Source: Bradyrhizobium yuanmingense (GTDB lineage Bacteria; Pseudomonadota; Alphaproteobacteria; Rhizobiales; Xanthobacteraceae). From it: a stretch of DNA of 64,000 nucleotides. Position numbers and translations under genes: made by a program. Location: positions 36,437-100,436 of the forward strand of contig NZ_JARFML010000028.1 in assembly GCF_029167105.1 (NCBI RefSeq), given 5' to 3'. The notes below the pieces were generated by a model. It had not been told where the DNA came from, did no database searches, and saw nothing but the letters and a program-made list of their open reading frames with translations. Shown here piece after piece: positions 35,938-44,271 of this stretch (the stretch's first letter is position 1; each line of letters opens with the position of its first letter).

Positions 35938-37140
35938 ATGTCCTTCCTTGCCGCTGCGCTCGACCGTGTGAAGCCGTCCGCGACCATCGCGGTCACGGAT
36001 AAAGCACGCGCGCTGAAAGCGGCGGGCCGCAACGTCATCGGCCTCGGTGCCGGCGAGCCCGACTTCGACACGCCCGCCAACATCAAGCTGGCGGCGATCC
36101 GCGCCATCGAGGCCGGCAAGACCAAGTACACCGCGGTCGACGGCATTCCCGAGCTGAAGGAAGCCATCATCGCGAAATTTCAGCGCGAGAACGGCGTCGC
36201 CTACAAGCCGAACCAGATCATCGTCGGCACCGGCGGCAAGCAGGTGCTCTACAACGCGTTGATGGCGACCATCAATCCGGGCGACGAGGTGATCATTCCG
36301 GCGCCCTATTGGGTCAGCTATCCCGAGATGGTCGCGCTCGCGGGCGGCGAGCCGGTGCCGGTGATCTGCACCGCCGCGACCGGCTTCAAGCTCCAGGCCG
36401 AGGCGCTCGAGCGCGCGATCACGCCGAAGACCAAATGGGTCATTCTGTGCTCGCCGTCGAACCCGACCGGAGCTGCCTACACGCGTTCGGAACTGAAAGC
36501 GCTCACCGACGTGCTGATGAGGCACCCTCATGTGTGGGTGATGACCGACGACATGTACGAGCATCTCGTCTATGACGACTTCCAGTTCACCACGGTCGCG
36601 CAGGTCGAGCCGAAACTCTACGACCGCACGCTCACCGTGAACGGCGTCTCGAAGGCCTATTGCATGACCGGCTGGCGCATCGGCTACGCCGGCGGTCCCG
36701 CGCAGCTCATCAAGGCGATGTCGACGATCCAGTCGCAGTCGACCTCGAACCCGTCGTCGATCGCACAATGGGCCGCGGTCGAGGCGCTGAACGGTCCGCA
36801 GGACTTCATCCCCGCCAACAACAAGGTGTTCAAGGAGCGGCGCGACCTCGTCGTCGCCATGCTCAATCAGGCCAAGGGAATCGAGTGCCCGCGTCCCGAA
36901 GGCGCGTTCTACGTCTATCCGTCCTGCGCCGGCACGATCGGCAAGACCGCGCCGTCGGGCAAGGTGATCGCCAATGACGAGGACTTCGTCACCGAGCTCC
37001 TGGAGACCGAAGGCGTCGCCGTGGTGCAGGGGTCGGCCTTCGGCCTTGGACCGGCGTTCCGCATCTCCTACGCGACCAAGACCTCGGACCTCGAAGACGC
37101 CTGCAAGCGCATCCAGCGCTTCTGCGGCAATCTGCGGTAA
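35938..37140 (+). CDS. aatA: aspartate/prephenate-type aminotransferase (class I, subgroup Ib)
   Basis: A 400-residue PLP enzyme. The PLP lysine lies in VNGVSKAYCMTGWRIGYAGG (about residue 239). Upstream are VIGLGAGEPDFDTPANI (about 33), SPSNPTGAAY (Asn ligand) and the DDMYEHLVYDDF segment (Asp and Tyr). The pattern is that of rhizobial AatA, which transaminates aspartate and sometimes prephenate. Three ATGs occur in a row; AGGAG touches the first and is six bases before the third, so the third (MSFLAAALDRV) is the likeliest start. A terminator follows the stop. Confidence 0.93.
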   Translation: MSFLAAALDRVKPSATIAVTDKARALKAAGRNVIGLGAGEPDFDTPANIKLAAIRAIEAGKTKYTAVDGIPELKEAIIAKFQRENGVAYKPNQIIVGTGGKQVLYNALMATINPGDEVIIPAPYWVSYPEMVALAGGEPVPVICTAATGFKLQAEALERAITPKTKWVILCSPSNPTGAAYTRSELKALTDVLMRHPHVWVMTDDMYEHLVYDDFQFTTVAQVEPKLYDRTLTVNGVSKAYCMTGWRIGYAGGPAQLIKAMSTIQSQSTSNPSSIAQWAAVEALNGPQDFIPANNKVFKERRDLVVAMLNQAKGIECPRPEGAFYVYPSCAGTIGKTAPSGKVIANDEDFVTELLETEGVAVVQGSAFGLGPAFRISYATKTSDLEDACKRIQRFCGNLR

Positions 37141-37163
37141 GACAGTCGCGGTTGCACGATCGG

Positions 37164-37190
37164 AAAGGCCCGCTTCCTGCGGGCTTTTTT
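37164..37190 (+). terminator. rho-independent terminator after the aminotransferase gene
   Basis: GCCCGC-TTCCT-GCGGGC (37168-37184) is followed directly by six T residues. Confidence 0.88.
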
Positions 37191-37242
37191 GTTCCGGCAG
37201 GTGAAGATCTGCCCAGGGCACGAGGCGCACCGCTCTATCCCC

Positions 37243-37322
37243 GTCATTGCGAGCGCAGCGAAGCAATCCAGAATCCCTCCGCGGCAAGGCTCTGGATTGC
37301 TTCGCTGCGCTCGCAATGACGG
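37243..37322. repeat. CATTGCGAGCGCAGCGAAGC repeat, copy 2
   Basis: An 80-base unit with nearly perfect inverted ends, GTCATTGCGAGCGCAGCGAA and TTCGCTGCGCTCGCAATGAC, and inner CAATCCAGA/TCTGGATTG arms. Confidence 0.85.
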
Positions 37323-37420
37323 AGGATCTGGCACCATCACGGCTATTGTGGCATAGACCATCGCGCCCCACGGGCAGTGCGCTCTCTCTGCTCGCATCAC
37401 ATTTTTAGCCGGAGACATTC

Positions 37421-37900
37421 ATGCGCCGTTCGTTTCTCTTCGCCGGGCTCACCGCTGCCAGCCTCATCGCCTCCGTCGTGAACACTGGCGCGCAGCAGCG
37501 GATGGCGCGGGTCGGCGTGCTCGAATGCCGCGGCGGCGCCAGCGTCGGCTTCATCGTGGGGTCGGTGACTCATCTCGGCTGCGTGCTGCGCGCCGACGGC
37601 TTGCCCGACGACCGCTACGTCGCGACCATCCGTAAAGTGGGCCTCGACATCGGCATCACCCAGGAGACGGCTTTGGCCTGGGGCGTGTTCGCACCGGTCG
37701 ACCGGCTCGGCCCCGGCGACCTCTCCGGCAATTACGTCGGCGCGCAGGGCAGCGCCTCGGTCGGTGTCGGGTTGGGCGGCAACGTGCTGGTCGGCGGCTC
37801 CAACAATTCGATCGCGCTGCAGCCGCTGAGCGTGCAGGGCCAGGTCGGCCTCAACATCGCTGCCGGCCTCGAGAGCCTGGAACTCCGTCCGGGCCGCTAG
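37421..37900 (+). CDS. DUF992 exported protein
   Basis: A 159-residue protein with a signal peptide (RRSFLFAGLTAASLIASVVN, cleavage near TGAQQ). The DUF992 body has VGVLECRGGASVGFIVGSV, a second cysteine in HLGCVLRAD, and glycine-rich repeats (VGVGLGGNVLVGGSNNSI) leading to the family ending LNIAAGLESLELRPG. It is a probable periplasmic protein of unknown function found widely in Hyphomicrobiales. The two cysteines could form a disulfide. Confidence 0.88.
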   Translation: MRRSFLFAGLTAASLIASVVNTGAQQRMARVGVLECRGGASVGFIVGSVTHLGCVLRADGLPDDRYVATIRKVGLDIGITQETALAWGVFAPVDRLGPGDLSGNYVGAQGSASVGVGLGGNVLVGGSNNSIALQPLSVQGQVGLNIAAGLESLELRPGR

Positions 37901-38067
37901 CGAACGATCGAGCAGCAGAGCTCCTCTTCCACCTCTCCCTGCGGGAGGGTGGAACACGGACGACGCACCGCAGCGACGTTTGATGCTTGCCAAATCTCGG
38001 GGAGGGGCAGAGCATCGGCGCTTGCCGACCCAATCACGGGCCGAGCTCCACAAGAAGGAGGCGGCGA

Positions 38068-40116
38068 ATGGGACAAGACGTCAGAAGTCCCCGAGGTCCA
38101 CGGTGCATCGCGCTGGTGGGCCCTTTCCAAAGCGGTAAAACCACACTTCTGGAAGCAATATTGGCGCGAACGGGTGCAATCCCGCGCGCCGGCAGCGTCG
38201 ATGCCGGAACGTCCGTCGGCGACGCCACGCCTGAGGCCCGTCATCACAAGATGACCGTCGGCCTCACTGCCGCCACCACGAGTTTCATGGGCGACAGCTA
38301 CACCTTCCTCGATTGTCCCGGTTCCGTCGAGTTTGCCCACGACATGCGCGCCGCGTTGCCGGCGGTCGACGCCGCAATCGTGGTCTGCGAGGCCGACGAG
38401 AAGAAGCTGCCGCAGCTTCAGATCATCCTGCGCGAGCTGGAGCAACTGAAGATCCCGCGTTTCCTGTTCCTCAACAAGATCGACCGCGCCAGTCAGCGCA
38501 TCCGCGAGACGCTGGCGATGCTGCAGCCCGCCTCGCGCGTGCCGCTGGTGCTGCGCCAGATCCCGATCTGGAAGGGCGAGCTGATCGAGGGCTTCGTCGA
38601 TCTCGCGCTGGAGCGCGCCTTCATCTATCGCGAGCACAAGGCCTCCGAGGTGATCGCGCTCGAAGGCGGCAATCTCGATCGCGAGAAGGAAGCCCGCTTC
38701 TCGATGCTGGAGAAGCTCGCCGACCACGACGATGCGCTGATGGAGCAGCTGCTCGAGGACATCCAGCCGCCGCGCGATGCCGTCTTCGACGATCTCGCCC
38801 GCGAATTGCGGGAAGGGCTGATTTGCCCGGTGGTGCTGGGCGCCGCCGTGCGCGAAAACGGCGTGTTGCGCCTGATGAAGGCGTTGCGTCACGAGGCGCC
38901 CGGCGTTGCGGAGACCGCAAAACGTCTTGGCGTACCCGAGACCAAGGACGCGCTCGGCTATGTCTTCAAGACGCTGCATTCGCAGCACGGCGGAAAGTTG
39001 TCGCTGACGCGGCTGCTCGCCGGCCATCTCGACGACGGCGCCACGCTGCAATCCTCATCCGGCGGTGCCGGACGCATCTCCGGCATCCTCGCCGTCAACG
39101 GCGCCTACGACACCAAGCGCGCCTCGGCCGAAGCCGGCGAGACCGTGGCCCTCGCCAAGCTCGATCCGGTCAAGACCGGTGACACGGTTTCGAGCGGCAA
39201 GATGCCGCCCGCGGCATTGATCACGATCGAGCCGACGCCGCCGGTGCTCGCGATCTCGGTCGCGGCCACCGACCGCAAGGACGACGTCAAGCTCGGCCAG
39301 GCGCTGACGCGCCTGCATGAGGAGGATCCCTCGCTCATGATCGTGCAGAACGCCAAGACCCACGACACCGTGCTGTGGGGCCAGGGCGAGATGCATCTGC
39401 GCGTCGCCAGTGAGCGCTTGCGCGACCGCTTCGGCGTCAAGGTCACCTCGCATCCGCCCGCGATCGGCTATCAGGAGACCATCCGCAAGCCGATCACCCA
39501 GCGCGGCCGTCACAAGAAGCAGTCCGGCGGCCACGGCCAGTTCGGCGATGTTGTGCTCGACATCAAGCCGCTGCCGCGCGGCGAGGGCTTCAAGTTCACC
39601 GAGAAGGTGGTGGGCGGCGCGGTGCCGCGCAACTACATCCCGGCGGTGGAGGAGGGCGTCGTCGATGGATTGGCGCGCGGTCCGCTCGGTTTTCCCGTCA
39701 CCGACGTGCAGGTGACGCTGACCGACGGCTCCTATCACAGCGTCGACAGCTCCGATCTCGCCTTCCGTACGGCGGCGCGGGTCGGGCTCAACGAAGGCCT
39801 GCCGCAATGCCAGCCGGTGCTGCTGGAGCCGATCCACATGGTCGAGATCGTCTGCCCGACCGACGCCACCGCCAAGATCAATGCGATCCTGTCGGCGCGA
39901 CGCGGCCAGATTCTCGGCTTCGACACCCGCGAGGGCTGGACCGGCTGGGACTGTGTCCGCGCCATGATGCCGGAAGCCGAGATCGGCGAGCTGATCGTGG
40001 AGCTGCGCTCGGCCACCGCCGGCGCCGGCAGCTTCACGCGCCAGTTCGACCACATGGCCGAAGTCACCGGCCGCGCCGCCGACCAGATCATCGCCGCACA
40101 TCAGCACGCGGCGTGA
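38068..40116 (+). CDS. elongation factor G-like GTPase (EF-G-like, non-canonical)
   Basis: A 682-residue translational GTPase homologue of the EF-G-like group, not the str-operon fusA product. G1 is ALVGPFQSGKTTLLEAIL in place of the usual HVDHGKT form, G3 is FLDCPGSVEFAHDM (DCPG), and G4 is FLFLNKIDRA. The EF-G domains III-V are recognisable, including QGEMHLRVASERLRDRFGVK, the domain IV loop RGRHKKQSGGHGQFGDVVLD, and GFDTREGWTGWD near the end. The role is uncertain; such paralogues may lack translocase activity. The start has AAGAAGGAGG ten bases upstream. No ribosomal genes flank it. Confidence 0.9.
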   Translation: MGQDVRSPRGPRCIALVGPFQSGKTTLLEAILARTGAIPRAGSVDAGTSVGDATPEARHHKMTVGLTAATTSFMGDSYTFLDCPGSVEFAHDMRAALPAVDAAIVVCEADEKKLPQLQIILRELEQLKIPRFLFLNKIDRASQRIRETLAMLQPASRVPLVLRQIPIWKGELIEGFVDLALERAFIYREHKASEVIALEGGNLDREKEARFSMLEKLADHDDALMEQLLEDIQPPRDAVFDDLARELREGLICPVVLGAAVRENGVLRLMKALRHEAPGVAETAKRLGVPETKDALGYVFKTLHSQHGGKLSLTRLLAGHLDDGATLQSSSGGAGRISGILAVNGAYDTKRASAEAGETVALAKLDPVKTGDTVSSGKMPPAALITIEPTPPVLAISVAATDRKDDVKLGQALTRLHEEDPSLMIVQNAKTHDTVLWGQGEMHLRVASERLRDRFGVKVTSHPPAIGYQETIRKPITQRGRHKKQSGGHGQFGDVVLDIKPLPRGEGFKFTEKVVGGAVPRNYIPAVEEGVVDGLARGPLGFPVTDVQVTLTDGSYHSVDSSDLAFRTAARVGLNEGLPQCQPVLLEPIHMVEIVCPTDATAKINAILSARRGQILGFDTREGWTGWDCVRAMMPEAEIGELIVELRSATAGAGSFTRQFDHMAEVTGRAADQIIAAHQHAA

Positions 40117-40223
40117 TCGGTTAGGAAGGCACCGCTCTCTCACTCCCTCTCCCCGTTCTCACGGGGAGAGGGAGGGGCTGTGTCTACACGTGCGGCGTTT
40201 CACGTAGGCCGCTCTCTCCACGC

Positions 40224-40338
40224 GTCATTGCGAGCGAAGCGAAGCAACCCAGAGGCTTTCCGCGGAGGGATTCTGGATCGCTTCGCCGAGCCTGTCGTCG
40301 GGCCGCGCTCCGCGCGGACCCGGTGGCTCGCAACGAGG
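40224..40338. repeat. CATTGCGAGCGCAGCGAAGC repeat, copy 3 (interrupted)
   Basis: The left half GTCATTGCGAGCGAAGCGAA and the start of the right half (GGATCGCTTCGCC) are kept. A segment with GTCGTCGGGCCGCGCTCCGC (compare CGAAGCGCGGCCCGATGACT near 3599, in inverse) has replaced or been inserted into the right end. Confidence 0.6.
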
Positions 40339-40364
40339 GAGGAGGCACTTGCGCCAGCCTCATT

Positions 40365-40383
40365 ATGATGTATTTAACATCAT
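40365..40383. promoter_or_regulatory. candidate operator: ATGATGT-N5-ACATCAT
   Basis: A perfect 7-base inverted repeat around ATTTA in an unusually AT-rich stretch, 49 bases before the Xre regulator start. The symmetry and position suggest autoregulation by a dimeric regulator (inference). Confidence 0.5.
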
Positions 40384-40385
40384 TG

Positions 40386-40409
40386 TATATGAACAGAATA
40401 TCACATATA
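40386..40409. promoter_or_regulatory. second candidate operator or promoter: TATATG-N12-CATATA
   Basis: A 6-base inverted repeat (40386-40391 and 40404-40409) two bases after the first palindrome. It overlaps the region where a -10 box for the regulator gene would lie. Confidence 0.4.
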
Positions 40410-40431
40410 AACTCTGATACGTGAGGCCAAG

Positions 40432-40704
40432 GTGATCACCTCGTTCCAGATGCGGGCAGCCCGCGCGTTGCTCGGCATCGACCAGAAAACCCTGGCCGAA
40501 CTCGCCGGCGTGTCGCTGCCGACCATCCAGCGGATGGAGGCCTCGACCGGCAATGTTCGTGGCGTGGTCGAGACCCTGATCAAGGTGGTCGAGGCGTTCG
40601 ACCGGGCCGGCGTCGAGCTGATCGGCGAGCAGGCCCGCAGCGACGGCGGCGGACGTGGCGTTCGCTTGAAAGAGCCGGGGCCGCCGCGCCGTGCCGGAGC
40701 ATGA
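40432..40704 (+). CDS. Xre-type helix-turn-helix regulator
   Basis: A 90-residue regulator. The helix-turn-helix is clear: MRAARALLGIDQKTLAELAG followed by the recognition helix in VSLPTIQRMEA (about residues 7-38), then a dimerisation helix (VVETLIKVVEAFDRAG) and the ending GGGRGVRLKEP typical of a family common in Bradyrhizobium. The GTG start gives MITSFQMRAAR; an ATG six codons later is an alternative. It is 105 bases upstream of the SulP gene on the same strand and may control it. Confidence 0.85.
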   Translation: MITSFQMRAARALLGIDQKTLAELAGVSLPTIQRMEASTGNVRGVVETLIKVVEAFDRAGVELIGEQARSDGGGRGVRLKEPGPPRRAGA

Positions 40705-40809
40705 TCGCGCGTTGATCATGCCCGGGATCAAGATGGGCTAGCGCATCGTCGCACCTTAAGGACGCACGATGCTTCGGAGCATGTGGGGCCAGCGGAGCAC
40801 CTTGCTGAC

Positions 40810-42552
40810 ATGAGCATCACGAGCGATCAGGCAGGCCGGCTGCACCAGCTGCGTCAGCCGACCTTTGCCGAGCTGTATCTGCCGAAGCTCGTCACCGTCT
40901 TTCGCGAAGGCTACGGCCTTGCGGATTTCCGCGCCGACGTCTTCGCCGGCCTCACGGTCGCGATCGTCGCGCTGCCGCTGTCGATGGCGATCGCGATCGC
41001 CTCGGGCGTGACGCCGGACCGCGGCCTCTACACCGCCGTCGCCGGCGGCTTCATCGCCTCCATGCTCGGCGGCAGCCGGTTCCAGATCGGCGGCCCTGCC
41101 GGTGCCTTCATCGTTCTGGTCGCGGCGACCGCGGAGCGGCACGGCGTCGACGGCGTCATCCTCGCCACCCTGATGGCGGGCCTGTTCCTGATCGCCGCAG
41201 GGCTGCTCAGGGTCGGCACCTACATCAAGTTCATTCCCTATCCGGTCACGGTCGGCTTCACCGCCGGCATCGCCGTCATCATCCTTGCCAGCCAGCTCCG
41301 CGATCTCTTCGGCATCACGCTCGCGGGGAAGGAGCCCAGCGAATTCGTGCCGAAGCTCGTCGCGCTCGCCGGCGGCCTCAACACGATCAATCCATCCGCA
41401 GTGCTGGTCGCGATCGTCAGCATCGCCATCATTGCCTCGTTGCGGATCTGGCGTCCCTCCTGGCCCGGCATCCTGATCGCGGTCGTCTTCGCCGCATTCG
41501 TATGTGCAATGTTCTCGCTGCCGGTGGAAACGATCGGCTCGCGCTTCGGCGGCATCCCGCGCGAATTGCCCTCGCCGGCGCTGCCCGCATTCTCGCTGGA
41601 GAAGGCAAGGGCGGTGCTGCCGGATGCGATCGCCTTTGCGTTGCTGGCGGCGATCGAATCGCTGCTGTCGGCGGTGGTGGCCGACGGCATGACCGGCCGG
41701 CGTCACCGCTCCAATTGCGAGCTGGTGGCGCAGGGCGCGGCCAATATCGGCTCGGCGCTGTTCGGCGGCATCTGTGTCACCGGGCTGATCGCGCGCACGG
41801 CGACCAATATCCGCGCCGGCGCGCGCGGGCCGCTCGCCGGCATGCTGCATTCGGTGTTCCTGCTGTTGTTCATGCTGGTCGCGGCGCCGCTCGCGAGCTA
41901 CATCCCTCTGGCCGCGCTCGCCGCGGTGCTGGTGGTGGTGGCCTGGACCATGGCGGAGAAGCACGAATTCGCAACTCTGCTGCGATCGTCATGGGGCGAT
42001 GCCGTGGTGCTGCTCGCGACCTTCCTGCTCACGATCTTCCGCGATCTCACCGAGGGCATCCTGGTCGGCTTCGCGCTCGGCGCGGTGCTGTTCATCCATC
42101 GCATGGCGGAGATGACGGGCATCGAGGAGCGCTCGCCGCTGGTTGCGGATGATCGCCCCGACGACGGCAACGGCGACCGTGTGCGTTACGATCCCGCGCT
42201 TGCGGTCGACCGCGACGTGCTGGTCTATCGCATCACCGGCGCGTTCTTCTTCGGCGCGGCCTCGGCGATCGGCAGTGTGCTCGACGGCATTGCCGACAGG
42301 CGTAAGGCCTTCGTGATCGATTTCGCCGCGGTGCCGTTCCTGGATTCGACCGCGGCCAACGTGATCGGCCGCGTCGCCGCCAAGGCGCACCGCCAGGGCA
42401 TCCGGCTGTTCATCACGGGGGCCTCGCCCACGGTCCGCCGCGCGCTGCTCACCCATGGCGTCACGCCGCCGCGCGCGCGTTACCGCACGAGCCTCGAGCG
42501 CGCCATCGCCGACATCAAGGGCCGGGCCGCCGACGAGACCGCTGCGAGCTGA
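40810..42552 (+). CDS. SulP family anion transporter with STAS domain
   Basis: A 580-residue membrane transporter. The N-terminal region has the SulP signature area (DVFAGLTVAIVALPLSMAIA, about residues 43-62, then GGSRFQIGGPAGAFIVL), ten or more hydrophobic helices follow, and a cytoplasmic STAS domain (about 460-560: VLVYRITGAFFFGAASAIGS and VIDFAAVPFLDSTAANVI) ends it. SulP proteins carry sulfate, bicarbonate, dicarboxylates or other anions; the substrate cannot be assigned. A GTG nine codons upstream is an alternative start; neither has a strong ribosome-binding site. Confidence 0.92.
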   Translation: MSITSDQAGRLHQLRQPTFAELYLPKLVTVFREGYGLADFRADVFAGLTVAIVALPLSMAIAIASGVTPDRGLYTAVAGGFIASMLGGSRFQIGGPAGAFIVLVAATAERHGVDGVILATLMAGLFLIAAGLLRVGTYIKFIPYPVTVGFTAGIAVIILASQLRDLFGITLAGKEPSEFVPKLVALAGGLNTINPSAVLVAIVSIAIIASLRIWRPSWPGILIAVVFAAFVCAMFSLPVETIGSRFGGIPRELPSPALPAFSLEKARAVLPDAIAFALLAAIESLLSAVVADGMTGRRHRSNCELVAQGAANIGSALFGGICVTGLIARTATNIRAGARGPLAGMLHSVFLLLFMLVAAPLASYIPLAALAAVLVVVAWTMAEKHEFATLLRSSWGDAVVLLATFLLTIFRDLTEGILVGFALGAVLFIHRMAEMTGIEERSPLVADDRPDDGNGDRVRYDPALAVDRDVLVYRITGAFFFGAASAIGSVLDGIADRRKAFVIDFAAVPFLDSTAANVIGRVAAKAHRQGIRLFITGASPTVRRALLTHGVTPPRARYRTSLERAIADIKGRAADETAAS

Positions 42553-42618
42553 CCGCGCGCGCTTGACAGAGTGGGCGCGACGCGAAATGGATCGCCTCGG
42601 AAACGACCCGAGGGAAAG

Positions 42619-43458
42619 ATGACCGCGCCCAAGCCCCCTGCAGCCTGTCTGATCGGATGGCCGGCCGCGCATTCGCGCTCGCCGCTGATTCACCATCACT
42701 GGCTGCGCACGCTCGGCATCGAGGGCGGCTATGTCATCGAGGCGGTGCCGCCCGAGAATCTGCGCGATTTCGTGCTGCGGCTGTCGCTCCGCGGCTTCGT
42801 CGGGGCCAACGTCACCATCCCGCACAAGGAAGCCGTGCTGGCGCTGTCGACGCCTGACGCCCGCGCCAGGGCCGTCGGCGCCGCGAACACGCTGTGGTTC
42901 GCCGACGGCGAGCTGCGCTCAACCAACACCGATGTCGAAGGCTTCATCAACAATCTCGACGCCAGCGCGCCCGGCTGGGACATGGCCGAGGAAGCGCTGG
43001 TGCTGGGCGCCGGCGGCTCCTCGCGCGCGGTCGTGTTCGGCCTGCTGGAACGCGGCATCAGCTGCGTACATGTCGCCAATCGCTCCATGGCGCGGGCCGA
43101 GACGTTGGCACAACAGTTCGGATCGAACGTGCATCCGCTGCCGTGGGACGCGATCGGCGACGTGCTGCCGCGCGCAAAGCTTCTCGTGAACACGACCTCG
43201 CTCGGCATGCATGGCCAGCCTTCACTCGATGTCGACCTCGCGCGCCTGCCGCAAGATGCCGTCGTCGCCGACCTCGTCTACGTTCCCCTGGTGACGCCGC
43301 TGCTCGCCGCGGCGACGGCGCGCGGCCTGAAGACCGCCGATGGGCTCGGCATGCTGCTGCATCAGGCGGTGCGCGGCTTCGAGCTGTGGTTCGGGCGGCG
43401 GCCCGAGGTCACCGCCGAGCTGCGCGCATTGGTCGAGGCCGATCTCACGAAGTCTTGA
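42619..43458 (+). CDS. aroE: shikimate dehydrogenase
   Basis: NADPH-dependent reduction of 3-dehydroshikimate in aromatic amino acid synthesis. The 279-residue protein has the substrate-binding GWPAAHSRSPLIHHHWL (about residues 13-29), the catalytic lysine in NVTIPHKEAVLAL (about 71), the aspartate in STNTDVEGFI (about 108), the Rossmann motif LGAGGSSRAVVFGL, an NRS motif (VANRSMARAE) and DGLGMLLHQAVRGFELW. It is separate from the coaE/maf neighbourhood usual for aroE in this group, so it might be a second copy or a quinate/shikimate paralogue. The start was chosen for the CGAGGGAAAG leader. Confidence 0.92.
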   Translation: MTAPKPPAACLIGWPAAHSRSPLIHHHWLRTLGIEGGYVIEAVPPENLRDFVLRLSLRGFVGANVTIPHKEAVLALSTPDARARAVGAANTLWFADGELRSTNTDVEGFINNLDASAPGWDMAEEALVLGAGGSSRAVVFGLLERGISCVHVANRSMARAETLAQQFGSNVHPLPWDAIGDVLPRAKLLVNTTSLGMHGQPSLDVDLARLPQDAVVADLVYVPLVTPLLAAATARGLKTADGLGMLLHQAVRGFELWFGRRPEVTAELRALVEADLTKS

Positions 43459-43522
43459 GAGGGGCGCGGCGAATAGCACACCATCTCTGGAGTTCTACGT
43501 CGTGGGACAATCGGAGACCGTC

Positions 43523-44149
43523 ATGCCTGTTCAACGTGCAACTTTCACACGCCCCCTGATCGCCGTCGCGATGGTGGTCGTCTCGACCTACTGCGCCTTC
43601 GCCCAGAGAGCGCCGGTGCCGACGCGCGTGCGCGGCACCATCGAAAGCGTCAATGGCGACACCATGCAGGTCAAGTCGCGCAGCGGTGAGGAGCTCAAGC
43701 TTCGCCTCGCCTCCGACGTGAACGTGTCGGGCGTTACCAAGATCTCGCTCGCCGACATCAAGCCGGGCTCGTTCATCGGCGCCACCACCGTGCCGGGACC
43801 GGACGGCAGCCAGAACGCCGTCGAGGTGCACGTGTTTCCGGAAAGCATGCGCGGCACCGGCGAAGGCTCGCGACCCTGGGACCTCAAGCCCAACTCCAGC
43901 ATGACCAATGCGACCGTGGCCGAGAGCGTCGTCGGCAATGACGGCCACACGCTGCTGGTCAAGTACAAGGACGGCGAGAAGAAGGTGTTCGTCGCCGACG
44001 ACACGCCGGTCGTGACCTTCGTGCCCGGCGACAAATCCGAGCTGAAGCCCGGCGCCAAGGTCATCGCCTTCATGAAGCAATTGCCCGACGGCTCGTTCGA
44101 GACCAACCGCGTCAGCGTCGGCCGCGACGGCCTAACGCCGCCGATGTGA
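43523..44149 (+). CDS. exported OB-fold-like protein (DUF5666-like)
   Basis: A 208-residue protein with a signal peptide (LIAVAMVVVSTYCAFA, cleavage near residue 28). Two similar beta-rich segments follow: TRVRGTIESVNGDTMQVKSR (about residues 34-53), then GVTKISLADIKPGSFIGATT, and again TLLVKYKDGEKKVFV with LKPGAKVIAFMKQLPDGS. The pattern strand-G-x-I-x-x-V...L-x-x-I-x-x-G-x-x-V resembles DUF5666 modules, small OB-like folds. It is likely periplasmic. The function is unknown. Confidence 0.75.
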   Translation: MPVQRATFTRPLIAVAMVVVSTYCAFAQRAPVPTRVRGTIESVNGDTMQVKSRSGEELKLRLASDVNVSGVTKISLADIKPGSFIGATTVPGPDGSQNAVEVHVFPESMRGTGEGSRPWDLKPNSSMTNATVAESVVGNDGHTLLVKYKDGEKKVFVADDTPVVTFVPGDKSELKPGAKVIAFMKQLPDGSFETNRVSVGRDGLTPPM

Positions 44150-44166
44150 ACGATCGAGCGCCGAAC

Positions 44167-44259
44167 GCGTAGGGTGGGCAAAGGCGCGCTTGCGCCGTGC
44201 CCACGTCTTTTCTCGCTCGCGAAAGGTGGTGGGCACGCTTCCGCTTTGCCCACCCTACG
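44167..44259. repeat. GCGTAGGGTGGGCAAAG inverted-repeat element, copy C
   Basis: A 93-base element with ends GCGTAGGGTGGGCAAAG and CTTTGCCCACCCTACG and inner GTGCCCAC/GTGGGCAC arms, nearly the same length as copy A. It again separates convergent genes. Confidence 0.85.
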
Positions 44260-44271
44260 GCACCGCCGCGC

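Larger units (their letters stand above)
40117..40431. other. intergenic region with repeats and an AT-rich regulatory stretch
   Basis: It holds a CTC fragment (40140-40172), a damaged CATTGCGAGCG repeat (40224-40338) and the AT-rich operator region (40360-40425). No gene is seen. Confidence 0.6.
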
